Shown here one piece after another: positions 1 to 12,899 of a DNA stretch of 64,000 bases. The notes beneath the pieces are model-generated. The model did no database searches. It was given only the letters and a program-made list of their open reading frames with translations, and was not told the origin of the DNA. Numbering within the stretch: the first letter of the stretch is position 1; the number at the start of each line of letters is the position of its first letter. This DNA comes from Salticus scenicus. Its lineage: Eukaryota > Arthropoda > Arachnida > Araneae > Salticidae. Made by a program: the position numbers and the translations under genes. Location of the stretch: contig OZ005656.1 in assembly GCA_963930645.1 (NCBI GenBank), forward strand, positions 275,467,095 to 275,531,094. Direction: 5' to 3'.

Positions 1-1693
1 CACTTGTTATAGGTTGCGGTAAAATTTATGGGCAGGTGGATGCGAAAGTTCATTTTTTTTTTTTTTTTCCTTTCTGAAAAATCATTTGTTGGTTCACAGT
101 GTTTTATTATTATTATTTTTTTTCCTCATAATGTCTAGAGCGCAATTGCTTGATTCTGATTTGAGTGAATAAGGTTTGGATGAAGATGAATATCATTTAA
201 ATATTTACAAATCAGAATTTTCAGATTTTGGGTTCTTATGAAACAGAAAGTCATTCGGATTCGGAAAGCTTGAATAGTTTTTTTTTACATTATTTTTTAG
301 GAAATGTTAATGTCAAATGCGTTATATTATTTTTAAAAAATGTTTATCAATTCTAATATGTATTAAAAATAAATGAAATTTTTTGGTCTTCAATACCGGG
401 ATAAATTGAGCCGTCATGAGGTTCAATGTTTTTTTTATATTTTTTAACGATTCTCCCAATAAACAGTTGAAATAACAACACACATGATTCGTTTGTGACA
501 ATTATACGAATTATTACAAGTTGAAATTTTATCAAAAGTAAAATGAAACAGTGGCTTGAGATAACTATGCACTTTTTTATTCTGACGTTTAAATTTTTAT
601 AGTTTAAGAATTCATTAATTCATCAATTATTGTTATTGTATTGTTAATTTTTCACATAACGTATTTGAAAGTTGTAGATCGAGCGAACATAGCTAACCAT
701 CTGATGGCTAAAGACGAATATATCCATTCACAGAAATATTGTATTTTCCACAACACACTTATAATTCAAAAGTACATAACTTTGTATTTTTAACTTGTCC
801 TGAAATATAAAGGTCATAAACAGGATTCATAAGTTATAATTTTATAATAGTCATAAGCATTGTTATAATTTTAATCTTAAGTTGAAATTAGGATTAGTTT
901 AGTATATTGTAAAAATGGAAAGGGAAAATTACATTACAGTTTTGTAGTTTTCAAAAAAAGTCAGGTATTTTAAATAAATAAATAAATAAATAAAAAAAGA
1001 AAGAAACTAAACAGATTTATTATTTTATTTAATAAATGAATATCCATATCCATATATATATATATTAAGTTTACAAATTAATGTGTTTCAAAATTTTAAA
1101 AAAAAATAAATAAATAAAATAAATATATAAAATAAAATAAAATAAATTTTGTGATTTGGCTTTCAGTTGTAATTCTGTTATTAATATTGTTTTAAAAAAT
1201 ATTCTTATTGTAAATATGAAACAAATAAATATTTTTTATATTCTAAAGGGTATATAATAAATATATGATGATATTAAAAATATATAATGTTAAAAACGGA
1301 AACCAAACTATTTATTATAGTGAAAATAATTTGTCAAAAACAATTGAATAATTAAAAGGCCTTTTCTAAAATTTGGATAGAATACCCTAACCTAGCACCA
1401 CTTCCGCAGTCTATCTTCACTTATTTACATAAAAAAAAGATATTTATGCATAACAAAATTCTATAATACTGTCTTTTGTTTAGTTATTTTTGAATAGCAC
1501 AGTACACGACAATGTGAATTGATTCAATTTGAAATGGCTGAAATTGAATATATCCATTTGTGTTGAGTAACACTTTAAAAACGAATTCGATTAGTCTACC
1601 TATCTGTTGCTCTGTCCTCCTAGCTTTCAAGGTTAAAAAATGCAACGAGGGTGTTCAGTTGGAACGTTGCAATACAAATTAATGAGTGCTGCA

Positions 1694-1755
1694 TGTTTTT
1701 TTCGTTTTTTTTTTTCGTTTTTTTCGTTTTTTTTTTTTTTTTTTTTTTTTTTTTT
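1694..1755. repeat. T-rich tract (T runs broken by TTCG)
   Basis: Three T runs separated by TTCG are followed by a long uninterrupted T run. Read on the minus strand it could be the poly-A tail of an old retroposed copy, but no recognisable body is attached. Confidence 0.85.
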
Positions 1756-2130
1756 GTATTTTAATAGCCAAGCAAACGATAAGTAACGTGTTCGCAGTTT
1801 TCTAGCGAAAGAAAAGTTATTAAAAAATTAACTTTTGAATAATGAATCTTAATAAAGTGCTTTTTTTTTTTCTTTTATTTAAATCGAATGTTTACAGATG
1901 AAGATTTGTGATTATTTACAAAACAAACTTATAATTAAACTTCTTGAGTAATATTTATAGGTATTTTTACGCAATCAAACAGTATCTGGAATCAAGAAAC
2001 ATAACAAGTAGATTTATCATGTTTAAAAAATCGTATTGTGTTCTATGTTAAACTGAGTTTAAAAAATAAATAAGTGATTTAAACTAAATTGGTGATGCAT
2101 TTTGTACAACTAATCTTTCCTTTACTTCAT

Positions 2131-2242
2131 AAAATAATAATAATAATAATAATAAAATAAAATTTATAAACAAAATGGCAAAAAATTAAATAAATAAAAA
2201 AATAAATGAATAATAAATGAATAAATAAATAAATAAATAAAA
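2131..2242. repeat. AAT / AATA microsatellite cluster
   Basis: An (AAT)n run and interrupted (AATA)n runs lie within about 110 bases. Similar AATA runs recur near 976, 1108, 5313, 9527, 15240, 24700, 40980, 52672 and 60530, so this motif is a general feature of this genome. Confidence 0.85.
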
Positions 2243-2604
2243 TTTCAAAGGGATTTGAAATTAGTTTATTTTGAAATATTTTTAATACCCTTTTTAACTT
2301 AGCAATTTTACAGATTAAACATTAATTAAAACAACGTCTTAACGTAAAGTTTCGATTTTATAAATCTATCAAATAAACACGCATTTGGGGAGTTAAAAAT
2401 TATGACAAATGACAAATACATATTTTTAAAAAATGTTCAGGAATTTTTTGTAAAGATGATTTTGATCATTTCAAATTCGTTTATTACCAAAATTACTTAT
2501 TGTTAAACTATTTTTATCAGTAATCTTTTACTTTTACTGTTAATTAAAAAAAATACCCTCGAAATAATTTTAAAACTAAAAAGAAAAAAAAAATGCGAAG
2601 TAAG

Positions 2605-2638
<34 letters not shown>

Positions 2639-3329
2639 ATAATCTGGGGATAGGAATTTGGCGTAGAATTCATACCAGTATTTGTTAAAATATTTCTCTA
2701 ACTGTAAAAGCATTGGTTTAAAAAGAAATAAATTATGTTTCATAAATAGTGGTATGCTTTCTGCACCATGTTCCCATCCCTGATAATCTTTAAAATAACA
2801 TAACATGTATAACATACTGTTAGTAAGAAACAACGTGAGTTTTCTAAAAATTACATGCACAAGGAGACAAACATCTATGCTTTCTTTTTGATATATAGTT
2901 TTATTAATTTTTAACACAGCCAATTTAAATTATAGCTTTACGTTATATGTATATGGTAGTAAACTGAGATTTCAATTTAAAATACCATACGATATGTATC
3001 AACTGCGTTCAACTATTTTCAAAAATAGTTTTAAAACATATCATAAGTAAAGGGTGCAACTACACACCAAAGAAACCTTAGAAACCTTTTATCATAAACT
3101 TTCTAAGACCATTAATACAGTGAAGTTTTGACTTTTGAAGCATTTAAATCTCAACTTCCTAGTCTGTCAAGGGAAATGTGGAAACGTCACTTTGCGTTAA
3201 CGACTGAAAAATTCTTAATTAGGCAGGAACAACTGGATCAATATTTGCAATAATAGGAAAGTATTATTACAAAGAAATTGGTGAAAGAGTGTTAATAAAG
3301 CATTTGTAATAAGACATTTGAAAAAATAT

Positions 3330-3412
3330 TTTTTTTTTTTTTTTTTTTTTCAAATTTTTGATGAAGAAAAATTTGAAAAGTTTTTTATATTTTATAGTTT
3401 GATTTTTAATTA

Positions 3413-3453
<41 letters not shown>

Positions 3454-3532
3454 TGTAAGATTTTTTTTTTTTCTTTTTTTATTTTTATAAGTCTAGTATA
3501 TTTGGTTCTCGCAAAAAAAAAAAAAAAAAAAC
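3330..3532. repeat. Dense poly-T / poly-A low-complexity patch
   Basis: T runs near 3330-3350 and 3460-3480 and A runs near 3419-3450 and 3513-3531 lie within 200 bases. Open frames across it encode only runs of Lys and Phe and are not genes. Confidence 0.9.
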
Positions 3533-3895
3533 TTATTTGTAAATCTGGCATAAATACTTATATTATTAGGAGTCATGATAGAAAATGCGCAATGCGCGTA
3601 GTATAATTTTACATCATTAACATCTTAGTAATACAAAGGAGTTGCATATTCTCTTATATATGCATAATTAAGAAATCTGTATTGGAATGTACTGACAATT
3701 TCTATATTCTAAGCATAAAGAGGTACCTGAGCAAATTGTATAACAATGTGAAATTCAACATTTCAATAAAAAAATATTTAGTTTCTTAATTTCCGATAAA
3801 TAATCAATAATTTGTTAATGATAACTGTATATTAAAAAAAAAAAAATCCTTAGTCTGACCATAAAAATAATTCAAGTTTACAATCAACTAATATT

Positions 3896-4100
3896 TTAGC
3901 GCTACCATATAGACGGTGTAGTGGTTTCCGTCCCTGACTCATACATAGTTGGGACTGGGTTCGAATCCTGGACAAGACATTGATGCATTGTCCTTGTAGG
4001 TTGTAGTGATGACCACCTATTGGGTGTCCTTTCACGAATGGCCATTATTACGACGACTTTGCTTAGTAGTAAGTGCCGTGCCATCGAAAAAAGAAAAAGT
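3896..4100 (+). mobile_element. tRNA-derived SINE-like element
   Basis: The first 75 or so bases resemble a tRNA: an A-box-like stretch (TGTAGTGGTTTCC, near 3918) and a good B box (GGTTCGAATCC, 3959-3969). A tRNA-unrelated body follows, and the element ends in an A-rich tail (CGAAAAAAGAAAAAG) near 4086-4100. Internal RNA polymerase III promoter, unrelated body and A-rich tail together are the plan of a tRNA-derived SINE. The tRNA fold is not intact, so it is not a functional tRNA gene. The family is not identified. Open frames on the minus strand here are passengers. Confidence 0.65.
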
Positions 4101-5039
4101 TTTAGTACTAAATTTTACTATTTTAACTTTGTCATTTTAGTAAAAATCACTAGAAAATAAGGGAAACTTAGCGCTAGAATACAGATACAGAAAACTTACA
4201 ACCATTCCTATGGTTGAAAAAAGATTTTTTTTTTTTTTTTTTTTTTTTTATTGGATTAACAGTTTTTAAAACATTATATTCTTGAGCTAAGTAATGTGAG
4301 ACAGCATACTTTCATATTTTTTATATGTAAGATTTAAGAATAAATAAATTCGCTTTGTTTGAAACTATAATTATAATCTAAAAACTAATATTTAAATTAA
4401 AAAAAAAAAAAAAAATCTTATTCTTGTTTTGTTTTGAGATATCGCAGTACAGTTATATTTTGCATATCATAGCTCATTTCACTTGGACCTGCGGCTTACA
4501 GAAATAATTTTTATTGAATTATTTTTCCTCAAAAGGTAAAGCATTAGAAATTCGATATTGATTTATTATTATTTTTTTTTTATTGTCAAATGAAACAATA
4601 ATACAAATAATATTCTTTAGTATTTTATACGCAAGCGAAACTGTCTCTGATTCTCATTTAAAACCACGTTCGATAACTTACCATCATAAAGTTTCTAAGA
4701 CAAATGCAACAGTAAAATTTTGATTTCCAAAGCACTTAATTCTCAATTCCAGAATCTCTCAAGGGAGATGTGTAAAAGTTGTTTTGTTTTATCAACTAAA
4801 TAATTCTTAATTAGGCAAAAATAAATGCTTCAATATTCACAGTAAGAACGGATTTTTTCAAAGAAACTCAAAAATGTTTGTGAGGAAAATGGATAAAAAG
4901 TTTGTCAATATAGTTTTTAGAGTAGCATTTGTAAAATGTATTTTTTAATGGTATTTACTTTTAATTTCTAAGAATCTGATTTTCTTTAATGGAATAAATT
5001 TGAATGAAATATTTTTTAATTTGAGTATATTTAAAGTTT

Positions 5040-5700
5040 CACAAAATACACACCCAGACAATTGACGATGGTCTGGGATTCATTCCTAGAGATAAATTAC
5101 CTATATAGCGGGGAGCTGGGTATACGGGCAGATATATCGACCGCCATATTTTTGCCTCAGAAGACGACAGGTTTCCCTCTTAGCGTATTTATCGCAGCTA
5201 TGTTCTTCATATCATAGGATCCTTTGGAAGTATAAATATTTTATATCCTTTTCTGGAGTGATTTCAGCAATTCATTCCTAAAATGCCTCGTTTATCAAAT
5301 TTTGTTAAAAATAAATAAATAAATAAAATATTAAACCAAAAATAACATGAAATGACCGAAAGAGTAACTACCTCTTGATAATGTACGGACTCGTTGGCTA
5401 TATGTGACAATTCTAAATAAAAGTATTGCCCGATTCCTTAGGTTGTATATATAGGAGCTTTACCTGGAATCAGTCCGGAGACATATCACAATTTTTACCC
5501 TCCACAGATGGGATCGTTGGTACATCTAATTGTTACGGAACAATCTTATGGAATATGTGAATATTGCAGTCATGACATATTTAATTTTCAGCAACCTATA
5601 ATAATACATTCTGTTCCCAGCTTGAGTACTGATATCTCAACTATTCGTTTTGTCAATCGGGCGACCATGGCCATCAGAGTTTAGATGTAAGAGTTATAAA
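5040..5700. other. Less AT-rich insert between repeat copies, not identified
   Basis: This stretch interrupts the spacing between two copies of the 3.1-8.9 kb repeat and is clearly less AT-rich than its surroundings. It opens with a 7-bp hairpin (CCCAGAC / GTCTGGG, about 5052-5076) and includes a TATA-like GTATATATAGG near 5445. I find no long inverted or direct terminal repeats and no open frame with a recognisable motif. It may be an inserted element fragment. Confidence 0.35.
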
Positions 5701-6446
5701 TTAAAAAGAAAACATCGTTTATTTTCAGATTTATGAAAAGGTAAAACAAAAATATTTAAAAGCACAAATGTATGTATGTTTTTATGTCTAGAAACATGTT
5801 TATTACAAATACTTTCATTAAAAAATATAAATCAAAAATAATTATTAAATATTAATATTTTTTAAACGTAAACCGTTTAAAAAATATTAACAATTTTTTC
5901 TGTCTTTTTATAAATATGACATTTATATTTTGAGGCAGTAATTCATGAAAAAAAAAAGAAATGTAATGATAATGAATACAATTTTCTTAATTCGATTTTA
6001 AGTAAACTATTCGAGAATTAATCTTAGAGAGATTAAAAAAAAAAAAAAAAAAAAAAAAAAACTAATAACATTTAATTATAAAAAATTCTAAACTATATAA
6101 AATTCAGATGATCATTAATACATTAAAATACTGACTTTTGCAGCACTTAAATTTCAATTCCACAGCCTGTCTTAGGAAATGTCAAGAAGTTATTTTCAGT
6201 AAATGGCTAAAAAACTACTAATCACAAAGCAGAATCAAATGAATCAATATTTGCGTTAGTAAAGTATTATCTGAGTGTAATTGACGAAATTACAATAAAA
6301 GAGCATTTGTAATGAAATATCTCAAGAATATGGATAAAAATCTAAAACTTAAGTTTCCAGAGTAGCATTTATAAAATAATTCAGAAAGATGCTTGCTCAT
6401 ATATTATAAAAAATCTTATATTCGTGAACGAAACAAAATATAATCA

Positions 6447-6921
6447 CACTGAGAAAAAAAATATACGGCCTTTCTCTAGAATGAATAAGTGGTCATTTTC
6501 TAAATCCCTTAATTAGAAATATAGATTTCCGAGCTGTGCGCATAAGGCACGCTAATGAACTGAATAGACGAAATTACCGAGAATTTCTAGTGTACACATT
6601 TCTAGATGGTGAAATAATATTCTGAATATTCTAAATATTCTGAATCATTTATATTGCGAGAAATTCTCGCTTGATTTTCTAGAATTTGGTAAAAAACGAA
6701 GATTGGAGTTGCAGAAACCCGCTCTCGTAGTCTCATTTATTTACGGAGATTTTTAAATAACTTTGCCCTCGATAATATAGGCAAACGCTCTAGAATTCTA
6801 ATAGGGGCTTCTAGAACTCCCTTTCCAAGGGGACTGGAATTTATAAGGATGACATGGAACTATTTTTTCTAGAGCCACAATTTAGATTCAAGATGTCAGT
6901 TACAGAATTTTTTCTCAGTGC
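6447..6921. mobile_element. Small inverted-repeat transposon (about 475 bp)
   Basis: The ends form a 13-bp terminal inverted repeat, CACTGAGAAAAAA at 6447-6459 and its complement at 6908-6920. The sequence inside is less AT-rich than the flanks and shares nothing with them. The insertion interrupts a copy of the 3.1-8.9 kb repeat: sequence on the left (near 6440) and right (CATATTTTCATAG, near 6923) matches continuous sequence in the copy near 7677. The flanks suggest a short duplicated TCA. No transposase is encoded. The superfamily is uncertain. Confidence 0.65.
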
Positions 6922-8905
6922 TCATATTTTCATAGTTATTGGTAAGCCAATTCGTTCATAACAACGTCAACTAAAACAAATATTTATTATTTTTTTTTCA
7001 ATGTCTAATAATCTTAGTTTATACATATTCTTTTATTAACAGTTATAAGACATAGATAATTACTATTATTTTATCGGAAAAAATCTTATGGATCTGGTTC
7101 AGCCCAATGGCTAACTAGATATAATTAATGACAACAGCAACAATTACACGTTATTTCGCAGTTTTTGCTTGTATACTTTAATATTCAAGCAAGTATTTAA
7201 AAAAAAAAGAAATGTAGAATTTTTATGTCCTGATACAATAGTTAATGAAAATAAGGAATGCTAATTTTCATAACATATTTACCAATAAACTAAACTATTC
7301 GAGACTTACTCTTAAATAGGTACTCTGATACCACTTTATAAGATTATAATTACAGTAAAACTTTGACTTTAGAAGCATTTAAATCTCCATTTCACCGACT
7401 CTCATGGGAGATGTCAAAAAGTCAAATTTCATGAACGGCGAAAAAACTCTTAATTAGGCAGAGACAAATGGATCAATTTCGGCGTTAATAACGTATTATC
7501 TGAAAGTAATTGACGAAATTGCATTACTAGGGCATCTGTAATGAGATATCTCAAGAACGTGGATAAAAATCTAAAACTCAATTTTGTAGAGTAGCATTTA
7601 TAAAATAATTCTTAATGATATTTGCTCGTAATTTTTAAAAATTTGATATTCAAATACAAAACAAAGTGAAGCCACATATTTTCACAGTTTGAATCTAAAT
7701 TTCATAGATATACAAACTCATATATATTCACGACTATATTCAAACGTGATATTCACGTTTATATTCACGACTATATTGATATTTCCGTCTATATTTATAT
7801 ATAATCAATTTCATATTTAAATATTTGTTTTAATTGACTAAACATAAGACCATTTAAAACAAATATTTAAATAAACAAATGCATTCTTATGTCTGTTGAA
7901 TGCTTTTAAGCCAATAATTTCATTAACAAATATTAACTAGGGCAGTTACATTTACATTTTATCGCATGATGAACTTCAACATTGAAACAAATATTTAAAA
8001 ATTACTAGTAACATAGAAATTTTATATTCTGATGCAATAATGAAGGAAAATAAAGAATACAAATTTTCATAACCTATTGCACTGGTCTGCATCTAAAATT
8101 TTGATTTGGTAATTTTGTTTTATCTTTATCTGTTTTTGATGTGCTTTAACCGAGGCTAAAGTTAGTATTTATTTATCACGCAAAGACTTTAGTCAATGCA
8201 ATGTGCCAACCGACACAATTTTTTCAGTGACTCTTCCACCAATATATATCTATATCTATAGATATATAGATATGGTATCTTTTCGATGATTAATTACAAA
8301 TAATCATGGAAACATACCAGAAAGTATCGAAAATAAGGAAATGGTGTCGGTACAGAAATTGAAAAAAAAAACCTATACGTGATAAAGAAAAAATAGCTTC
8401 ATTTTCGGTTTCAACACATAAAAAAACATATGTATCAGCTAAAATTATCAAATCAAATTTTGTCAACATTATTTTTGTAAACTTGCATTATCCATAAACT
8501 AAACTATTCCTGAATTACGAATTACTCTTAGAAAAGAATTTTGGTACCTTTTAGTCCTAAACTTTATATGATCATTAATACAGTAAAACTTTGACTTTTG
8601 AAGCACTTAAATCTCAATTTCACGGTCTCTCATGGGAGATGTGGAGAAGTCATTTTGTGTCAACGGCTAAAAAAACTTTTAATGAGGCAGAGACAAATGG
8701 ATCAATATTTGCATTAGGAACGTATTATCTCAAAGTAATTGGTGAATGTGTGTTAATAAGGCACTTGTAATGAGGTATCAGAGGAAAGAAGATAAAAATC
8801 TGAAATTCGAGTTTTCAGAGTCGCATTTAGTAAATGATTCTTAGAGCAATCTTTCAGTAAAATTTCAAAAAATCTAAATATTCTTGAACAAAAGGAACAC
8901 AAAGT

Positions 8906-11082
8906 TAGATTATGAATTTTCATTGGTTTTACTATGCATATGTACACGTATAATAATTATTTTGTAAACATTAATCTAATAAAAAGAAAATCGTATTGAA
9001 TTTAAAGCACCTACAGTTTTTTAGATTTTATAATTCGTTTCATACAAAAATATTTTATGAATTTTTTGTTAAAAAATTCGAAACATTGAAAGTAATGAAA
9101 ATGTATGAGAAATTTTACATGATTTTATTTTATTGATACTCGCAATGATTGAAAAAAAAAGGGGTTATCATAATTAATTCATAATTCATCTATAACTTGT
9201 AATTAATGTTCAATTTTAATGTGCAATTAATATTATAATAAATTTCTTATTCTTTAACAATAGCATAAAGTATATAAAAAAAAAATGCAATAAATTTTAA
9301 AAGTGTTTATGACTTGGGATTATTTATGCAATCCTATCAGTTTTCTTATCCGTCTGCCAGTCTACGTTTCCATTTTCATAAATTTTCATATAATTTCATT
9401 AAACGGACATACAATTGTACGGTTTTTTTTAATTTCAAATATACGCTAGAAATCTTTTCGTATATATAACAAAAATTGTATTTGTATCACCGCTACTTTG
9501 TACACGTAGAAACTCACATTTATATAAATAAATAAATAAATATATATAGATAGATATATACATATTAAATTTAAGAGTGACGTTTCGTCCATGCACATTT
9601 CAGCGTTTTGATACTAGACTAAACGTACAAAATCAGCATACATTTTCAGATGGAATAACGGAATTTTCTAAAGGAAATAATGTAATTAAAATTACTTAGT
9701 CATTTACATGTCCGCACAAAAATATACGGATTCTATATGGAATTTTTTAAGAGGAGGTACAATTTCAGATCTGTCATGCGTTCTCAACACTTTTCGTTGA
9801 TGTTGTAAAATATTTGTAGTTTAATATTAGAAACATAAGAGGAAACCCTTATTTTCTGTCTATAATCCAAGTATTATATGATTAACAATTTTTATTTTTA
9901 TGGTAATGTGGATTATACTGAAAATGCTAACTAACTGCACCTACATATGAAATCAATAAAGCATTTTGTAATGTGAATTATACTGCACCATGTAAAACAT
10001 CTGCGGATTTTATCTCTGCATTTCTTTGAAAATCTCAATAATACGTTTTCTTAAACCAAATGTAACTGATTATATAAAGTAATATAAAATTTATATAATG
10101 TGGAATGACGTTGCATTTTACCATATATAGCAGATTTCGCTATTACTGCAAATACAAAAATCTTAGTAGACCATGAAATACAAACCATATTAGAACAAGA
10201 TAAAGAAAACCAGTTATTTTAAAGTTTCTTCAATTTGTTTACTTTAATCCGTTGCTTTAATTCATTCATTATACCGATACAGAAGAAAGTTAAATGTTAA
10301 CTAGAAATGACGTCTTGAAGCCACAACTAGCGCAAAAGCCATGGGCATCTGAAGTATCTGTAGATAGTTTTATTATTTTTATTTTTTTAGTGATTGGTGG
10401 AGATAGCAATTTTACTCGACAAGCACATATTAACGGCTTCTCGAATATTTAATTCCAATAAAATGGGCAGTTCAGGAAATCCTAAAATTTAATAAAAGAC
10501 CATAGCATTCAAGACCTGTAGATAACTGGTCAAACGAGAGATCCCAAAGCTTACGAGTGTAAATGTCTATAACGATGTGAACTGTGCTCAAAGTCAGTTA
10601 ACTGTTGGGTGGCATGTTCCATGCGCAAAACATGGGCGCACAATACCTGTTCTGGGATGATAGCAAAGATTATGAGGTTGCCCTAATATGTGCATTTAGT
10701 GAATGGGCTTAAGAAAGACTCGATCAATTAAATTTATAGTTAAATCTTTACAATTAGTAGAGAAGACTAAATAAATATAAAGCAAAACAATTTTTTCTTC
10801 ATTTAAAATTATTTCACATGTCTTTATAATTAATTTTACTTCCCACTCTGTTGTGCCAATGTCTTGTGATATAATTTTCTGTGTTTGAAGACAATAAAAT
10901 TGTTCATTTGTTTCATTACAACAACCTTGTATATTTGTTTATATTATTATATATTAAATCTACCTAAAATCATTTGCAATTCTTCTAACTAAACATTTGT
11001 ATTTTTAAAATTTTTAAAAAATATTTTCAGCTTAATACCTCGTTCTGTTTCAGGTTGTCCTAGCAAACTATTGAATAACACA

Positions 11083-11113
<31 letters not shown>

Positions 11114-11864
11114 CAGAAACAGAAACAGATGATTATCATGAGAAAATAACGTATTAAACATTAATGAAATATTTAAGAATTTTTTAATACATTAACATGC
11201 ATCTTGCTGCTATACCATATACCAAAATATGATGAAACAAATATCAGATTATGTAGGAAAAAAATAAGTAAATAAATAATAAATAATAATAATATTAAAA
11301 TGAAAATATCTATGCCTGCTGTGAAAAATATTTTTTTTGTAAATTTCTTTTACTAATCCTCTAGTTTTAATGTTTGACATTCAATTAATTTTTAAGTACA
11401 TTTATATGATTTTCTTTGTGTAAAGAATTAAGAACATAAAAATTATCTCTACAAAGAAAGAACAAAAGCAACAGTTAACAGCAAACATGTTTTAGAAAAC
11501 AATAAATGTTTTTTCTTGGCTGATTTTTCTCAATTCATGTATCAAGAATTTCTTTTTGTAAACGTCACTCATTTAAAATATTTTCCATCTGTGAAGGTTT
11601 TCAATGCATAACAATGAAAACAAAAAAAATATAACTGAAGTAAAATAAAAATAGGAAAATTCTATAATAAATATAATGAAAGAAAATTTTATTTAAATGT
11701 AATACATAAATTTAATTTTATCAATTCAAAAATTGAAAACAAGATGAAATATTTTTACATAATGGAAGATTTCTAAATAAATGTATGATCCACGTTCAAA
11801 ACTATTTTTAGCTAAAAGATATAGAATTAGAAAACTTTAAGATGACTTTAAATAAAAATATTTA

Positions 11865-11897
<33 letters not shown>

Positions 11898-12430
11898 TCA
11901 GTAAGTTTCAACGAATGTCCAAATGAATTTCGACTAAATATGATTTAATTAACATTAACGTATATTACTTTATCTTATACTTTTTTTCTTTTTTTTAATA
12001 ACTGAACTTTTAATAAAAATTTATTCATACTATAAATGGAAATTTTACGAAATAGTAGAATAATTTATCTTATAACTTGCACTTATTAAAATTGCAGCAA
12101 AACTGTTATTCCACGATTTAGTGCCCACCATCCCCTCTTAAATATGTAAAAGCAGGAAAAAAAAGTTTTAATTTAAACATACTATACAAAATAATAAATA
12201 TTATATACATTTTTATCATTAATGGGAATGTAAATCGGAATTTATAAACAATGCGCTATATTATGTAAAAATCGATGAACTAATATGGATTTATTCGAAA
12301 GAAACGAAAGTGCACATACACATATCTTACGAAAGAATTCGCAAACGATCGTCATTTTGTGGATAGTGACTGACTAACTGAATTTCCAGTGCATTAAAAT
12401 GATGGAATAATATAGTGTATATATATGTTT
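8906..12430. other. AT-rich non-coding stretch
   Basis: No gene or recognisable element. It holds an (ATAA)n/(TATA) run near 9525-9550, a CA run followed by poly-A near 11081-11113 and an ATT run near 11868-11896. A less AT-rich patch at about 10300-10730 has no convincing open frame. The region near 11590-11900 resembles 48310-48600 and may be part of a dispersed repeat. Confidence 0.6.
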
Positions 12431-12516
12431 TATTCTGTGAATAATACTTACAGAGATCCCGGGTTCAAATCCTGGTCAAACCCTCATTTTTTCTGTGAGT
12501 ACTATTCACACGGAAT
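12431..12516. repeat. Hairpin enclosing a tRNA-like T arm
   Basis: An imperfect inverted repeat, TATTCTGTGAATAATACTTA at 12431-12450 and its counterpart at 12497-12516 (one extra base and a few mismatches), encloses a 35-40 base loop. The loop has a perfect B box (GGTTCAAATCC, 12462-12472) in a five-pair T-arm-like stem (CCGGG / CCTGG, with one G-U pair). No A box is evident, so this looks like the 3' part of a tRNA carried in a foldback structure. Confidence 0.55.
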
Positions 12517-12899
12517 ATAGAATGTGAAATAATCGTCGTTAATACTATTTTTGGCATTAAATTCACAAGAATAAAATGAATGGACGAACATTCACTATAA
12601 GAATTACGCTGAATTTCTATAACACACTAATATATTTAATGACGAACACAAATTTACTATTAATATATACAATGCATCAGTCAGAACTGTTTAGAAAATA
12701 ACATTAACTTCTGAGCACTGTGTGTGCTAATTTTCATAACTAGTGAGAACAACTTAAAGTTCTGAGCACTTATGCTCAAACAGCATATATCTGATCCCAC
12801 CTGATCATTCTGACATCTCGCGAAGAACTCTCCGCTTCTTCTCGTAACTTTCGTTTCAGGTAACAGTTGTTGCAATTCTGCATCAACTAATAAATGAGA

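Larger units (their letters stand above)
1..2900. other. AT-rich non-coding stretch
   Basis: I recognise no gene here on either strand. The stretch is made of AT-rich sequence with poly-T runs and AATA/ATTT tetranucleotide runs. The few short open frames consist of low-complexity or stop-poor AT sequence and have no recognisable motif. Confidence 0.7.
3085..8905 (+). repeat. Five diverged copies of one block, spaced 1.2-1.6 kb
   Basis: The same block recurs near 3085-3330, 4680-5005, 6090-6440, 7330-7690 and 8560-8900. Each copy has, in order, a segment reading about TTAATACAGTAAAACTTTGA, an AAGCACTTAAATCTCAATTYC stretch, the anchor CTCTCATGGGAGATGT (with changes), a conserved AGGCAGAGACAAATGGATCA segment, and an end near AGAGTAGCATTTATAAAAT. 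The anchors fall near 3165, 4755, 6167, 7401 and 8627. Sequence before the block (AAACTATTCGAGAATTA and variants near 6005, 7292 and 8500) also repeats, so the real unit is larger than the best-conserved block. Other elements have inserted between copies. I cannot assign the unit to a known family; an old long-period satellite or serial local duplication both fit. Confidence 0.75.

Noticed and set aside
3267..3551. 94-codon frame on the minus strand
   Set aside because: It consists almost wholly of Lys and Phe runs from poly-A and poly-T tracts.
3850..4084. Two overlapping frames on the minus strand
   Set aside because: They are antisense to the SINE-like element and arise from its repeated sequence.
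3085..8905. CRISPR array or other spacer-repeat system
   Set aside because: The repeats are long, diverged and irregularly spaced in eukaryotic-type DNA; there is no short identical repeat with unique spacers.
8753..8947. 64-codon frame on the minus strand
   Set aside because: It lies in the last copy of the five-copy repeat, and the other copies do not keep it open.
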